A stretch of DNA of 64,000 bases from an uncultured Prevotella sp. (GCA_900315525.1 OMZO01000016.1:1-64000); one strand, 5' to 3'; shown: positions 43,006 through 52,673, counted from the first letter of the stretch. A program made the numbers and translations. Notes: generated by a model from the sequence alone, not told the origin.

Positions 43006-46000
43006 ATGAAAACAAGACAACTACTTGCAGCTGCGCTGATAGCCATTTCTGCAGGTTCAACACTCCAGGCCAATGCCAGTCAGGCCTTTACGCCACTATG
43101 GCTGAGAGATGTCCAGGTGAGCCCCGACGGTTCACAGGTGCTCTTCTGTTACAAAGGGGATATCTATAAAGTGTCATCCAAGGGCGGAACAGCCGTCCAG
43201 CTGACGACACAGGTCAGTTACGAATGCGCTCCCGTATGGAGTGCCGACGGCCAGCAGATTGCCTTTGCCAGCGACAGATACGGCAACCTCGACGTCTTTG
43301 TGATGGCGGCTGACGGAGGTCCTGCCACCCGTCTGACATATCAGAGTGTGGCTGAGGAGCCTCAGGCTTTCACGCCCGACGGGCAGTGGGTTGTCTTTGA
43401 TGCCTGCATCCAGGACCCTGCAGAGAGCGTGATGTTCCCCACCAGCAGCCTGCCTGAATTGTATAAGGTGCCTGCCAAAGGTGGTCGCACGCTGCAAGTG
43501 CTGGGCACGCCTGCTGAGATGATCAGCTTTGCGCCCGACGGCAAGAGTTTCTACTATCAGGATCGCAAGGGCTATGAAGACGAGTGGCGCAAGCATCACA
43601 CTTCTTCCATTACGCGCGATGTATGGTTCTACGACGCCCAGAGCGGTCAGCATACGAACGTGACGGCACATGCTGGCGAGGACCGCAATCCCGTAGTGAG
43701 TGCCGACGGCAAGACGCTCTACTTCCTGAGTGAGCGCAATGGCGGCAGCATGAATGTCTATAGTTGTGAGGCCAAGGCAGGCGACACCAAGGCTGGCGAG
43801 CCCAAGGCCGTCACCACCTTCAAGACGCATCCTGTAAGGTTCCTGAGTATGGCGAAAGACGGTCTACTCTGCTTTACCTACAATGGTGAGATCTATACGC
43901 AGAAGCTTGGAGCCGCCCCCCAGAAGCTGGCTATCTCACTGACCCGCGACGACGAGGCGGCTATAGCCAACCTGAGTTTCACCAACGAGGCGCATCAGCC
44001 TGTGGTAAGCAAAGACGGTAAGCAGATTGCTTTCGTAGCTCGTGGCGAGGTCTTTGTCACCAGCACGGAATATGCCACTACGCGCAGGATCTCTCAGACG
44101 GCTGGCGCAGAGGCTGATGTCGATTTCGCACCCGACGGCCGGACCATCGTCTATGCTTCAGAGCGTAACGGCAACTGGCAGCTCTACACAGCCAGCATCG
44201 TCAGGAAGGAAGACCTGAACTTCGCCAACGCCACACTCATCAAGGAAGAAAGTGTGTTCCCAGAACTGCCTGCCCTCAATCTGCTGGATAGCAAGATCGA
44301 CTTCTCGCAAGTAGAGCGTCGCTCTCCTAAATATAGCCCCGACGGCAAGAAGATAGCCTTCATCGAGGATCGTATCAAACTGAAGGTGGTCGATCTGAAG
44401 ACCATGAAAGTGACGCAGGTGACTGATGGCAGCAAGTGGTATGATCAGGACGGAGGTTTCGACTTCGAATGGAGTCCCGACGGCAAGTGGTTCGTACTGA
44501 GCTATATCGCCAATCGTCGTGACCCATACACGGATCAGGGCATCGTCAGCGCCGAGGGTGGTGAGATTCATCCTATCACGCAGAGCGCCTACATGAGCGA
44601 GAGTCCCCGATGGGTGATGGATGGTAAGGCCATCCTCTTCCAAAGCGAGCGCTACGGCATGCGCAGCCACGCTTCATGGGGCAGTCAGGACGACGTGTTC
44701 CTGGCCTTCCTGACGCAGGATGCCTACGACCGTTATCGTCTCTCGGCAGAAGACTATGCGCTGCTGAAGGAACTCGAGAAGAAGAACGAGAAAAAAGATG
44801 AGAAGAAGGACGACAAGAAAAACAAAAAGAAAGACGACAAGAAGGCTGATGCTGATACCGTCAAGGCCATCAAGATTGAATTCGAGGGCTTGGAGAACCG
44901 CATTGTCCGTCTGACGCCCAACAGCAGTCGTCTGGGTGATGCCATCGTGAGCAAAGACGGTGAGAGTCTGTACTACTTCGCTGCCTTCGAAGGAAAGCCC
45001 GACCTCTGGAAGATGGATCTGCGCAAGCACGAGACCAAACTGCTGAGCAAGGGCGGAAGCGGTTCGTTGCAGATGGACAAAGACGGCAACCTCTACTCAC
45101 TGGGCAACAGCATGATGAAGATTGAGAAGGGCGACAAGACCACTCCTATCACCTACAATGCCCAGATGAAACTCGACCTCGCTGCTGAGCGTGAATACAT
45201 GCTGCGCCACGTAGCCAAGCAGATCAACAAGAAGATTTTCCGAACGGATTATAACGGTTGCGACTGGGATCTGATGGTGCAGAACTATGCCGGCTTCCTA
45301 CCCCATATCGCCAACAATTACGACTTTGCCGAACTCCTGAGCGAACTGCTGGGTGAGTTGAACGTGAGCCATACGGGTGGTAGGTTCCGTCCTGAGGCTA
45401 AGGGCGACGCAACGGCGCAACTCGGATTGCTCTACGACCTCACTGAGGCCACTGAGGGCATCAAGATTACCGATATTCTCGAGAACGGTCCTTTCAGCAA
45501 GGCCAACAGCAAGGTGAAGGTGGGCGATGTCATCACCGCCATCAACGGACAGCCCGTCAGCAAGGATACTGATCTGGCACAGCTCCTGAATCTCTGCAAG
45601 GGTAAGAAGACGCTCGTAAGCCTCAAGGGCAATGCTGGCGCATGGGACGAGGTCGTGCTGCCTATCAGCAGGTCGGAGCAGTCGGATCTCTTATACAAGC
45701 GTTGGACCAAGAGTCGTGCTGCCGAGGTAGAGCGCCTGTCGAACGGCCGTCTGGGCTATGTGCATATCGAAGGTATGAACGATGCCAGCTTCCGCGATGT
45801 CTATTCCGACATCTTAGGCAAATACAACCTAAAGGAAGGCATCGTCATCGACACCCGTCATAACGGAGGCGGTCGTCTGCACGAAGATATTGAGATCCTG
45901 TTCTCTGGTCATAAGTATTTCACGCAGGTGATCCGAGGCCGTGAGGTTTGCGATATGCCCAGCCGTCGCTACAATCACCCCAGCATCATGCTGCAGGCCG

Positions 46001-46296
46001 AAGGCAACTACAGCAACGCCCACGGCACGCCTTGGGTATATAGCCATCAGAAGATTGGAAAGCTGGTGGGTGCGCCCGTGCCTGGCACCATGAGTTCTGT
46101 GAACTGGGAACGACTGCAAGATAGTTCGCTGATCTTCGGTGTACCCGTCATCGGCTATCAGTTGCCCGATGGCTCTTATCTGGAGAACACCCAATTGGAG
46201 CCCGACGTCCTGATCTTGAACCGTCCAGAGACTGTCGTCACAGGCACCGACCTCCAGTTGGAAACCGCCGTCCGCGAACTGCTGAAAGGTCTCTAA
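43006..46296 (+). CDS. Secreted tricorn-like S41 peptidase
   Basis: Large protease of 1096 residues that presumably degrades peptides in the periplasm. It has a signal peptide (LLAAALIAISAGSTLQANA) and two WD40-like/PD40 beta-propeller regions (about 30-330 and 335-700; SPDGSQVLFCYKGDIY, SPDGKKIAFIEDR). A Lys/Asp/Glu-rich linker (about 590-620) lies in the second region. A helical C1 domain with H789 in ELNVSHTGGRF follows, then a PDZ domain (about 805-890) and the S41 catalytic domain. Candidate catalytic Ser residues are S1030/S1031 in PGTMSSVNWE. It is a single-gene unit with its own promoter. Confidence 0.93.
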   Translation: MKTRQLLAAALIAISAGSTLQANASQAFTPLWLRDVQVSPDGSQVLFCYKGDIYKVSSKGGTAVQLTTQVSYECAPVWSADGQQIAFASDRYGNLDVFVMAADGGPATRLTYQSVAEEPQAFTPDGQWVVFDACIQDPAESVMFPTSSLPELYKVPAKGGRTLQVLGTPAEMISFAPDGKSFYYQDRKGYEDEWRKHHTSSITRDVWFYDAQSGQHTNVTAHAGEDRNPVVSADGKTLYFLSERNGGSMNVYSCEAKAGDTKAGEPKAVTTFKTHPVRFLSMAKDGLLCFTYNGEIYTQKLGAAPQKLAISLTRDDEAAIANLSFTNEAHQPVVSKDGKQIAFVARGEVFVTSTEYATTRRISQTAGAEADVDFAPDGRTIVYASERNGNWQLYTASIVRKEDLNFANATLIKEESVFPELPALNLLDSKIDFSQVERRSPKYSPDGKKIAFIEDRIKLKVVDLKTMKVTQVTDGSKWYDQDGGFDFEWSPDGKWFVLSYIANRRDPYTDQGIVSAEGGEIHPITQSAYMSESPRWVMDGKAILFQSERYGMRSHASWGSQDDVFLAFLTQDAYDRYRLSAEDYALLKELEKKNEKKDEKKDDKKNKKKDDKKADADTVKAIKIEFEGLENRIVRLTPNSSRLGDAIVSKDGESLYYFAAFEGKPDLWKMDLRKHETKLLSKGGSGSLQMDKDGNLYSLGNSMMKIEKGDKTTPITYNAQMKLDLAAEREYMLRHVAKQINKKIFRTDYNGCDWDLMVQNYAGFLPHIANNYDFAELLSELLGELNVSHTGGRFRPEAKGDATAQLGLLYDLTEATEGIKITDILENGPFSKANSKVKVGDVITAINGQPVSKDTDLAQLLNLCKGKKTLVSLKGNAGAWDEVVLPISRSEQSDLLYKRWTKSRAAEVERLSNGRLGYVHIEGMNDASFRDVYSDILGKYNLKEGIVIDTRHNGGGRLHEDIEILFSGHKYFTQVIRGREVCDMPSRRYNHPSIMLQAEGNYSNAHGTPWVYSHQKIGKLVGAPVPGTMSSVNWERLQDSSLIFGVPVIGYQLPDGSYLENTQLEPDVLILNRPETVVTGTDLQLETAVRELLKGL

Positions 46297-46446
46297 CCCT
46301 ACAACATCCTATAAAACAGCAAAAAGGAAGATGCGGTCCAGCCGTTTCTTTCTTTTTTAGTTCTATGGATTAGTCCAAGTTGCAAACTTATCAACATCGT
46401 TGAATATTTTCTTCGAATATCGTGAACAACATATCGAAATTTTTTG

Positions 46447-46454
46447 TATCTTTG
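46447..46454 (+). promoter_or_regulatory. -7 box of the alanine dehydrogenase gene
   Basis: TATCTTTG matches TAnnTTTG, about 37 bases before the ATG at 46492. Confidence 0.5.
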
Positions 46455-46491
46455 CCCCAAAGAATTTGTTTAAACTAAAAATAGAATCATT

Positions 46492-47598
46492 ATGAAAGTA
46501 GGAATTCCAAAAGAGATTAAGAACAATGAGAATCGTGTAGGCATGACGCCTGCAGGTGTGGCTGAGTTGACTCGTCGTGGACATGAGGTGAGTGTACAGC
46601 ATACGGCTGGTGAGGGCAGCGGGTTCTCTGACGATGAGTACGTGAAGGCAGGTGCCCGTATCCTGCCAACCATTGAGGCTGTTTATCGCGAGTGCGATAT
46701 GATCGTCAAGGTGAAGGAACCTATCGAGCCTGAGTATGAGTTGGTTCGCAAAGGGCAACTGCTCTTTACCTATTTCCATTTTGCATGTGAGAAGGAACTG
46801 ACGGATGCCATGTTGAAAAGTGGAGCTGTTTGTCTGGCATACGAGACTGTTCAGTTGCCCAATGGCTCACTGCCTTTGTTACAGCCGATGAGTGAAGTGG
46901 CTGGACGTATGGCAGCACTAAATGGTGCATACTACCTACAGAAGACGAAGGGCGGCAAGGGTAAGCTGATCAGCGGTGTGCCTGGCGTGAGTCCTGCTAA
47001 GGTACTTGTGCTTGGCGGTGGTGTCGTTGGTGAGGCTGCAGCCCTGATGGCAGCCGGTCTTGGAGCAGATGTGACAATTGCAGACATCTCTCTGCCGAGG
47101 TTGCGCCAACTTGATATCGAGACGCCAGCCAATGTGCATACGCTTTATTCTTCAGAGCATAATATCCGCAGTATGTTGCCTGCGGTGGATATCGTGGTGG
47201 GAAGTGTGCTGGTTCCAGGAGACAAGACGCCTCACCTGATTACGAAGGAGATGCTGAAGCTGATGGAGCCAGGAACAGTACTCGTAGATGTGGCTATCGA
47301 TCAGGGTGGCTGCTTTGAGACCTCCCATCCGACGACTCATAGTGATCCCGTTTATACAGAAGAGGGTATCGTACACTATTGTGTGGCAAATATCCCTGGA
47401 GCTGTTCCAAATACTTCAACGTTGGCATTGACGAATGCGACCCTGCGCTATGCTGTTGCATTGGCAGATAAGGGTTGGCAGCAGGCATGTAAGGATGATG
47501 CAGCACTGGGCAAGGGTCTGAACATCGTTGATGGTAAAGTGGTATATAAAGCCGTTGCCGATGTCTTTGGCTTGCCTTACGAACCACTGGCGCTATAA
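46492..47598 (+). CDS. ald: Alanine dehydrogenase
   Basis: NAD-dependent enzyme interconverting L-alanine with pyruvate and ammonia. It begins [20 protein letters not shown], the family signature, with the substrate Lys in [14 protein letters not shown] near residue 75. HFACEKEL near 97, the nucleotide-binding [20 protein letters not shown] near 170 and [14 protein letters not shown] near 298 follow. The 368-residue length is normal. It is a single-gene unit on the plus strand. Confidence 0.96.
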   Translation: MKVGIPKEIKNNENRVGMTPAGVAELTRRGHEVSVQHTAGEGSGFSDDEYVKAGARILPTIEAVYRECDMIVKVKEPIEPEYELVRKGQLLFTYFHFACEKELTDAMLKSGAVCLAYETVQLPNGSLPLLQPMSEVAGRMAALNGAYYLQKTKGGKGKLISGVPGVSPAKVLVLGGGVVGEAAALMAAGLGADVTIADISLPRLRQLDIETPANVHTLYSSEHNIRSMLPAVDIVVGSVLVPGDKTPHLITKEMLKLMEPGTVLVDVAIDQGGCFETSHPTTHSDPVYTEEGIVHYCVANIPGAVPNTSTLALTNATLRYAVALADKGWQQACKDDAALGKGLNIVDGKVVYKAVADVFGLPYEPLAL

Positions 47599-47635
47599 GC
47601 AAAACTGAGTATCTCAGAGAATCCGTCCCCGCGAG

Positions 47636-48592
47636 TTACCTTTTGCCCCTATCGGCGAGGAACATGCCAAGGAGGATAAGGGCTGTGCCGAGGAGGAAAT
47701 AGATGGTGATCTGCTCGGAGAGGATAGCCCAGGCGAAGAGGATGGTGGTGACGGGATTGAAATAGACGTAGTTGGTGGCAACGACGGCACCGAGTTTCTT
47801 CAGTACCCAGTTCCAAGCCAGGAAACAGAGCATCGAAGCGACACAGCCTAGAAACAGGAGGTTGAGATAAACGGAGAGATCGAGCGAGAAAAGCATAGAA
47901 CTCGTAAAGATCGTCGCCTCATCGGGTTTCCATAGGTAATAAGGAATCATCGCAAGCAATCCGTAGATGAAGACCTTACGCGTGACGAAAACGGTATCGT
48001 ATTTCAGATTGGCAGGAATCATCAGCATGGAGTAAAAACCCCAGCAGAGGGCAGCTCCAAAGGCCAGTGAGTCGCCAAGAGGCGAGAGATGGAGCACGAA
48101 ATGACCATTGAGTACGACAACGACCACGCCCAAGGCTGCCATCAACGAACCCAGTGCCTGGACACGCGTCAGTCGCAACGAACGGAAGAAGAGTGATATC
48201 AAGAAGGAGGCCACAAGGGGCGAGAGACTGACGATGAGCGAGGTGTTGGTGGTCGTGGTGTAGTTCATCGCGGAGTTTTCCGTCAGGAAATAGAGCGTAC
48301 CGCCTGTAATGCCCAGAGCAAACATCAGCACCTCGTCTTGCCAGCATTTGGAAAACAGTTGGAACGGCTTTCCCCCACTCTTCTGTATGGTGAGCGAATA
48401 GGCGAGCAAGAGCACATAGGCGATGATGAAGCGAAGCGTGAAGATCTGAGCAGGAGACAAACCAGCCAAAAGCAGCATCTTCGTAGAAACGAAGGTGCTG
48501 CCCCAGATGGCTACCACGACGAATGCGACGAGGTGGTATTTGAAGCTGGAACTTGAGCCCAGCAATGGATTACTGCTTAATCTCGATGTCAC
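47636..48592 (-). CDS. EamA-family (DMT) transporter
   Basis: Ten predicted transmembrane helices in two EamA repeats, beginning KYHLVAFVVVAIWGSTFVST and ending YFLLGTALILLGMFLADRGK. EamA proteins are mostly exporters of amino acids or metabolites. It is the last gene of the Phe/Tyr operon and its start overlaps tyrA by 23 bases, so it is probably translated together with it. The context suggests an aromatic or related metabolite as substrate, which is inference. A shorter start inside the overlap is possible. Confidence 0.88.
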   Translation of the reverse strand: MTSRLSSNPLLGSSSSFKYHLVAFVVVAIWGSTFVSTKMLLLAGLSPAQIFTLRFIIAYVLLLAYSLTIQKSGGKPFQLFSKCWQDEVLMFALGITGGTLYFLTENSAMNYTTTTNTSLIVSLSPLVASFLISLFFRSLRLTRVQALGSLMAALGVVVVVLNGHFVLHLSPLGDSLAFGAALCWGFYSMLMIPANLKYDTVFVTRKVFIYGLLAMIPYYLWKPDEATIFTSSMLFSLDLSVYLNLLFLGCVASMLCFLAWNWVLKKLGAVVATNYVYFNPVTTILFAWAILSEQITIYFLLGTALILLGMFLADRGKR

Positions 48593-49364
48593 GCTTTACG
48601 TTGTTACGAATCTTGGTGAGATAAGCCTTCATGCCATCAGCATTTTTCGTATCGATGATCTCAAGAAGTTCCTTGAGCTCAGTACGGATCTGAGAGACCT
48701 GATCGTGCGTGTAAGGATTGAAGAGAATTTCCTGTAGCAGGTAGTCGTCTTCGTTGAGTACACCCTTGGCGATACGCATGTGACGCTTGAAAGTCGTACC
48801 TGGTGCATCCTGATGCTTCATCACGGCCGCAAACACGAAGGTCGATACGAAAGGTATTGACAGTGAGTAAGCTACGGTCTTATCATGCTCCTCGAAGGTG
48901 TATTCGTAGATGTTCAGTCCGAGCTTCTGATAGAGGTCTTTAAAGAAGATGCGCCCCATATAGTCGCCCTCGCTGATGATGATGGCATTCTCCTCGGAGA
49001 GCTGTTGCAGATTAGCGAAGGTAGGACCAAACATCGGGTGAGTGGAGACATAGCGCATACCCGTCTGCTCGTAAAACTCTTTCAAATCCGTCTTCACACT
49101 GGCGATGTCGCTGATGATACACTCCTTAGGGAGATAAGGGATCACCTCCTTGAAGACGGGAATGGTGTATTTCAGCGTAACTGCATTGATGAGCAGTTCG
49201 GGCTTGAACGCCTGGATCTCCTCGTAGGACGTGAAGCGCTGACAGTTGTAGGTGAAGCGCATACGTTTGGGGTCGCGCTCGAAGACAGCCACTTCGTGGT
49301 CAAAGCTCAGCAGGTCGATGAAGAATGATCCCATCTTACCTGCACCCATAACTAATATTTTCAT
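48570..49364 (-). CDS. tyrA: Prephenate dehydrogenase
   Basis: Monofunctional NAD(P)-dependent prephenate dehydrogenase (264 residues) leading to 4-hydroxyphenylpyruvate and tyrosine. The Rossmann motif is ILVMGAGKMGSFFIDLL; the segments ISDIASVKTDLKEFYEQTG and VSTHPMFGPTFANLQQL carry the active-site His region. No chorismate mutase domain is fused here; that activity is supplied by the DAHP synthase fusion six bases upstream. Confidence 0.92.
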   Translation of the reverse strand: MKILVMGAGKMGSFFIDLLSFDHEVAVFERDPKRMRFTYNCQRFTSYEEIQAFKPELLINAVTLKYTIPVFKEVIPYLPKECIISDIASVKTDLKEFYEQTGMRYVSTHPMFGPTFANLQQLSEENAIIISEGDYMGRIFFKDLYQKLGLNIYEYTFEEHDKTVAYSLSIPFVSTFVFAAVMKHQDAPGTTFKRHMRIAKGVLNEDDYLLQEILFNPYTHDQVSQIRTELKELLEIIDTKNADGMKAYLTKIRNNVKRDIEIKQ

Positions 49365-49370
49365 CGGCTT

Positions 49371-50435
49371 CTACTTATTGATAATCTCCATCTGCTGGCG
49401 GACAGACTCTTCGTGGATGTTCTCAAAGACGCGAGCGATGAACTCAGCATCCATACCTGTGAGCGTTCCCTGAGCACCACGCTTGTTCAGTATCTCGTTG
49501 TAGCGGTTGGTCTGCAGAACCGTCATATTGTGCGCCTTCTTGTACTCACCAATCTCACGACATACCTTCATGCGACGGGCCAGCACATCCATGATCTCAT
49601 TGTCGAGCTCGTCAATCTGCTTACGCAACTGTGTAATGCCCTCTGTAGAGGTGTTCTCATCGCGGATAACGAGCAACGAGAGAATATAGTCAAGCACATC
49701 GGGCGTGACTTGCTGCTTGGCATCGCTCCACGCCTTATCTGGATCGCAGTGACTCTCGATGATCAGACCGTCGAAGCCGAGGTCCATTGCTTGCTGACAG
49801 AGCGGCGCAATGAGTTCACGACGCCCACCGATGTGTGAGGGGTCGCTGATGATAGGCAGGTCGGGTATGCGGCGATGGAGCTCGATGGGGATCTGCCACA
49901 TCGGTGCATTACGATAGATCTTCTTCTCGTAGCTGGAGAAACCGCGATGGATGGCCCCCAGTCGCTTAACGCCAGCCTGATTGATACGCTCAAGAGCACC
50001 AATCCAGAGTTCGAGATCGGGGTTGACGGGATTCTTCACAAACACAGGGATATCGACACCCTTCAGCGAGTCGGCAAGTGCCTGCACGGCAAAGGGGTTG
50101 GCAGTGGTACGCGCACCAATCCAGAGGATGTCGATGCCATACTTCAGACAGAGTTCCACGTGCTCAGGTGTAGCCACCTCAGTAGAGACGAGCATCTTGG
50201 TCTCTTTCTTCACCTCAGCGAGCCAAGGGAGGGCGGGCTCACCATGACCCTCGAAGCCGCCTGGCTTGGTACGGGGCTTCCATACGCCTGCGCGGAAGTT
50301 GTGGCAGCCTTTCATGGCCAACTCACGGGCCGTTCTCATCACTTGCTCTTCGCTCTCAGCCGAACAGGGGCCTGCTATCACGAAGGGGCGTTCGTTGTCA
50401 CTCGGAAGATTCAGTTTCTCTAATTCCAGTTCCAT
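49371..50435 (-). CDS. Bifunctional DAHP synthase/chorismate mutase
   Basis: Residues 1 to about 260 are a type I-beta DAHP synthase, the entry step of the shikimate pathway (FVIAGPCSAESEEQVMRTA, GVWKPRTKPGGFEGHGEPAL, PIISDPSHIGGRRELIAPL). Residues about 265-354 are an AroQ-type chorismate mutase (ITQLRKQIDELDNEIMDVLA, RRMKVCREIGEYKKAHNM). The mutase domain can also act as a feedback sensor for prephenate or chorismate. The fusion brings the first and a late branch enzyme together with tyrA and pheA. It follows the aminotransferase by 19 bases. Confidence 0.93.
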   Translation of the reverse strand: MELELEKLNLPSDNERPFVIAGPCSAESEEQVMRTARELAMKGCHNFRAGVWKPRTKPGGFEGHGEPALPWLAEVKKETKMLVSTEVATPEHVELCLKYGIDILWIGARTTANPFAVQALADSLKGVDIPVFVKNPVNPDLELWIGALERINQAGVKRLGAIHRGFSSYEKKIYRNAPMWQIPIELHRRIPDLPIISDPSHIGGRRELIAPLCQQAMDLGFDGLIIESHCDPDKAWSDAKQQVTPDVLDYILSLLVIRDENTSTEGITQLRKQIDELDNEIMDVLARRMKVCREIGEYKKAHNMTVLQTNRYNEILNKRGAQGTLTGMDAEFIARVFENIHEESVRQQMEIINK

Positions 50436-50454
50436 AATTATGTTGTTTTTATGA

Positions 50455-51618
50455 TTACCAATTTAATGCCTTAATACGCTCGAGTGCTTGTTGGATCTTG
50501 TCCTCCTTGGCACAGAGGGAGATACGGATGTAGCGCTTGCCGTTGGAGCCGAAGATGAAACCTGGGGTGATGAACACACGGGCTTCGTGGAGCACACGCT
50601 CCGTCAGTTCCTCGACGTCATTATATTTCTCAGGAATTTTTCCCCAAAGGAACATACCCACCTGAGTGGGGTCGTAGGTGCATCCCAAGACGCGCATGAT
50701 CTCCTCGGCATACTTACGACGACGGCTGTAGGTCTCAATATTGGCCTCACGATGCCAGTCCTCAGTGTTACGATAAGCCTCAGCAGCAGCAAGCTGAATA
50801 CCACGGAAGGTACCAGAGTCGATATTCGACTTGATTTTCAGAATCCAGGAGATGAAGGTAGCATTAGTGGCACACATGCCCACACGCCAGCCTGGCATAT
50901 TGTGCGACTTCGACATCGAGTTGAACTCGATGCAGCAGTCTTTGGCACCTGGTACCTGAAGCAGCGACATCGGCTGCTCGTTGAGGATGAAACTATAGGG
51001 ATTGTCGTTGACGACGACGATGTTGTGATCCTTTGCAAACTTCACCAGTCGCTCGTAGGTCTCACGACGCGCATTGCCACCCGTCGGCATGTTGGGATAG
51101 TTGGTCCACATCAGCTTCACGTGCGAGAGATCCATCTGCTCCAGTTCGTCAAAGTCGGGCTGCCACCCATTGTCCTCACGCAGGTTGTAATTCACGATCT
51201 TCGCACCCAGTATCTTCGAGAGCGATGTATAGGTGGGATAGCCAGGATTAGGCACAAGCACCTCGTCGCCAGGATTCACGAAGGCGAGGGTGACGTGGAG
51301 GATACCCTCCTTAGAACCAATGAGCGGCTGTATCTCCGTCTTGGGGTCGAGATCGACATCATACCAACGCTTGTAGAAGTCGGCCATTGCCTCGCGGAGC
51401 TCTGGCGTTCCCATCGTGGGCTGATATCCGTGGGCACTGGCGTTGTGGGCCACTTCACAGAGCTTCTCGATGGTCTGTGGCGATGGCGGCATATCGGGAC
51501 TGCCGATGGCGAGGCTGATGATATCCTTACCCTCAGCATTCAACTGGGCTACCTCCTTCAACTTACGGCTGAAGTAGTATTCACTTACTAAATTTAATCT
51601 TTCTGCTGGCTGTATCAT
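50455..51618 (-). CDS. PLP-dependent class I/II aminotransferase (probably aromatic)
   Basis: Fold type I aminotransferase of 387 residues. Substrate loop and PLP-binding segments are visible: ISLAIGSPDMPPSPQTIEKL, LMWTNYPNMPTGGNAR, and the PLP Lys in EFNSMSKSHNMPGWRVGM (about residue 236). It resembles the LL-diaminopimelate/aspartate aminotransferase group. Its place between pheA and the DAHP synthase fusion suggests it transaminates phenylpyruvate and 4-hydroxyphenylpyruvate. It lies in the attenuator-controlled operon. Confidence 0.88.
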   Translation of the reverse strand: MIQPAERLNLVSEYYFSRKLKEVAQLNAEGKDIISLAIGSPDMPPSPQTIEKLCEVAHNASAHGYQPTMGTPELREAMADFYKRWYDVDLDPKTEIQPLIGSKEGILHVTLAFVNPGDEVLVPNPGYPTYTSLSKILGAKIVNYNLREDNGWQPDFDELEQMDLSHVKLMWTNYPNMPTGGNARRETYERLVKFAKDHNIVVVNDNPYSFILNEQPMSLLQVPGAKDCCIEFNSMSKSHNMPGWRVGMCATNATFISWILKIKSNIDSGTFRGIQLAAAEAYRNTEDWHREANIETYSRRRKYAEEIMRVLGCTYDPTQVGMFLWGKIPEKYNDVEELTERVLHEARVFITPGFIFGSNGKRYIRISLCAKEDKIQQALERIKALNW

Positions 51619-51647
51619 ATTATCTTCAATTTCTCATTATTTCATTT

Positions 51648-52490
51648 TTAATTTGTCTGCTTGCCGTCTCTGTATTCGCCAAGAATAGTAAGATCCTTCG
51701 TCAACGGGATGATGGCGTCGATAGACTGACGATAGCGCGTCAAGTCATCGTACATCACATCGACATAGAACAGATACTCCCATTCCCGCCCGATAATTGG
51801 CAGTGACTGTATCTTCGTCAGGTTGATCTTATAGAAGGAAAGAATGGCCAGTACATGTGAGAGCGAACCCTCCTCATGAGGCAGCGAGAACACGATGCTC
51901 GACTTATTGGCTTCCGTCAGGGGGCGCAGCATATCGGCCTTGTTAGGATTCGACACCACGAGGAAACGGGTGAAATTGTGCTTGTTGTCCTCGATATGAT
52001 CTTCCAGCACCTTCAGTCCATAGAGCCTGGCAGCCTCAGCGTGGCAGATAGCAGCCCAGCCCTTGTGTCCGCCCTCGGCAATCATCTTCGCGGAACCTGC
52101 CGTATCCTCGGCCTCCACATTCTTCAGCGTGGGATGCTGAGCCAGGAACTCACGACACTGCATCAGGGCCACAGGATGGGAATGAACCTCCGTAATGGTG
52201 TCCCAATCGTCATCAGGCAGACAACAGATACAGTGTGAGATATGGAGCTTGTGCTCTCCGACAATGGCCGTATGCGAATCCCTCAGCAGTTCGTAGTTGT
52301 GCAACAATGAGCCTGCGATTGTATTCTCAATGGCGAGCATGCCGATGGCTGTAGGATCCTGCTTGAGGTTCTGAAAGACCTCCTCGAAGGTTGCACAGCA
52401 GATCAACTGTATCTGTTCACCCTCGAAATACAGATGTGCCGCGATATCGTGGAACGACCCTATTTGTCCTTGAATGGCTATTCTCTTCAT
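51648..52490 (-). CDS. pheA: Prephenate dehydratase
   Basis: Converts prephenate to phenylpyruvate. The dehydratase domain (about residues 1-185) has AIQGQIGSFHDIAAHLYFEG, IGMLAIENTIAGSLLHNYEL and the HNFTRFLVVS segment with its catalytic Thr. The C-terminal ACT domain (about 195-275) has SSIVFSLPHEEGSLSHVLAI and the ESRP-equivalent TKIQSLPIIGREWEYLF for Phe feedback. It is the first structural gene downstream of the Phe/Tyr attenuator; the terminator ends about 35 bases before its start. Confidence 0.95.
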   Translation of the reverse strand: MKRIAIQGQIGSFHDIAAHLYFEGEQIQLICCATFEEVFQNLKQDPTAIGMLAIENTIAGSLLHNYELLRDSHTAIVGEHKLHISHCICCLPDDDWDTITEVHSHPVALMQCREFLAQHPTLKNVEAEDTAGSAKMIAEGGHKGWAAICHAEAARLYGLKVLEDHIEDNKHNFTRFLVVSNPNKADMLRPLTEANKSSIVFSLPHEEGSLSHVLAILSFYKINLTKIQSLPIIGREWEYLFYVDVMYDDLTRYRQSIDAIIPLTKDLTILGEYRDGKQTN

Positions 52491-52520
52491 ATTCTTCTTT
52501 TACCTTTCTTTTTGCGCTTA

Positions 52521-52555
52521 ACAAAAATCCCGCTTTCACTGTATGTGAAGCGGGA
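52521..52555 (-). terminator. Attenuator terminator before pheA
   Basis: On the minus strand TCCCGCTTCAC (52555-52545) pairs with GTGAAAGCGGGA (52539-52528), leaving one bulged base, and is followed by TTTTTGTT. Its 5' arm can instead pair perfectly over 11 bp with GTGAAGCGGGA (52618-52608) inside the leader peptide gene. Confidence 0.9.
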
Positions 52556-52595
52556 CCTTGTTTCGTTTTCTATCTACTCTGTCATAAGTTGAACT

Positions 52596-52673
52596 TTATA
52601 CGCAACTTCCCGCTTCACAGTGACCTGCAAAGTAAAAGTAATAGCCGTAAAAGTATGCATTCAACATTGACAT
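52596..52673 (-). CDS. Phe/Tyr leader peptide of the pheA operon
   Basis: A 25-residue frame starting ATG TCA ATG TTG. After MSMLNA it reads YFYGYYFYF: eight of nine consecutive residues are Tyr or Phe. It then continues AGHCEAGSCV and stops at 52596-52598. It starts about 22 bases after the predicted transcription start and is followed by the terminator. The codons for residues 18-22 contain the antiterminator arm. Ribosome stalling at Tyr/Phe codons would leave that arm free to pair with the terminator's 5' arm and let transcription continue. The layout matches the classical enteric phe/trp attenuators; no experimental proof is available here. Confidence 0.85.
   Translation of the reverse strand: MSMLNAYFYGYYFYFAGHCEAGSCV

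Noticed and set aside
44770..44870. Lys/Asp/Glu-rich stretch in the tricorn-like protease as a possible frameshift or insert
   Set aside because: The frame is continuous with propeller sequence on both sides; low-complexity linkers at this place are plausible in the family.
46297..46360. Possible terminator after the tricorn-like protease
   Set aside because: A CGG/CCG mini-stem with a T-rich tail is present, but the stem is too weak and irregular to call.
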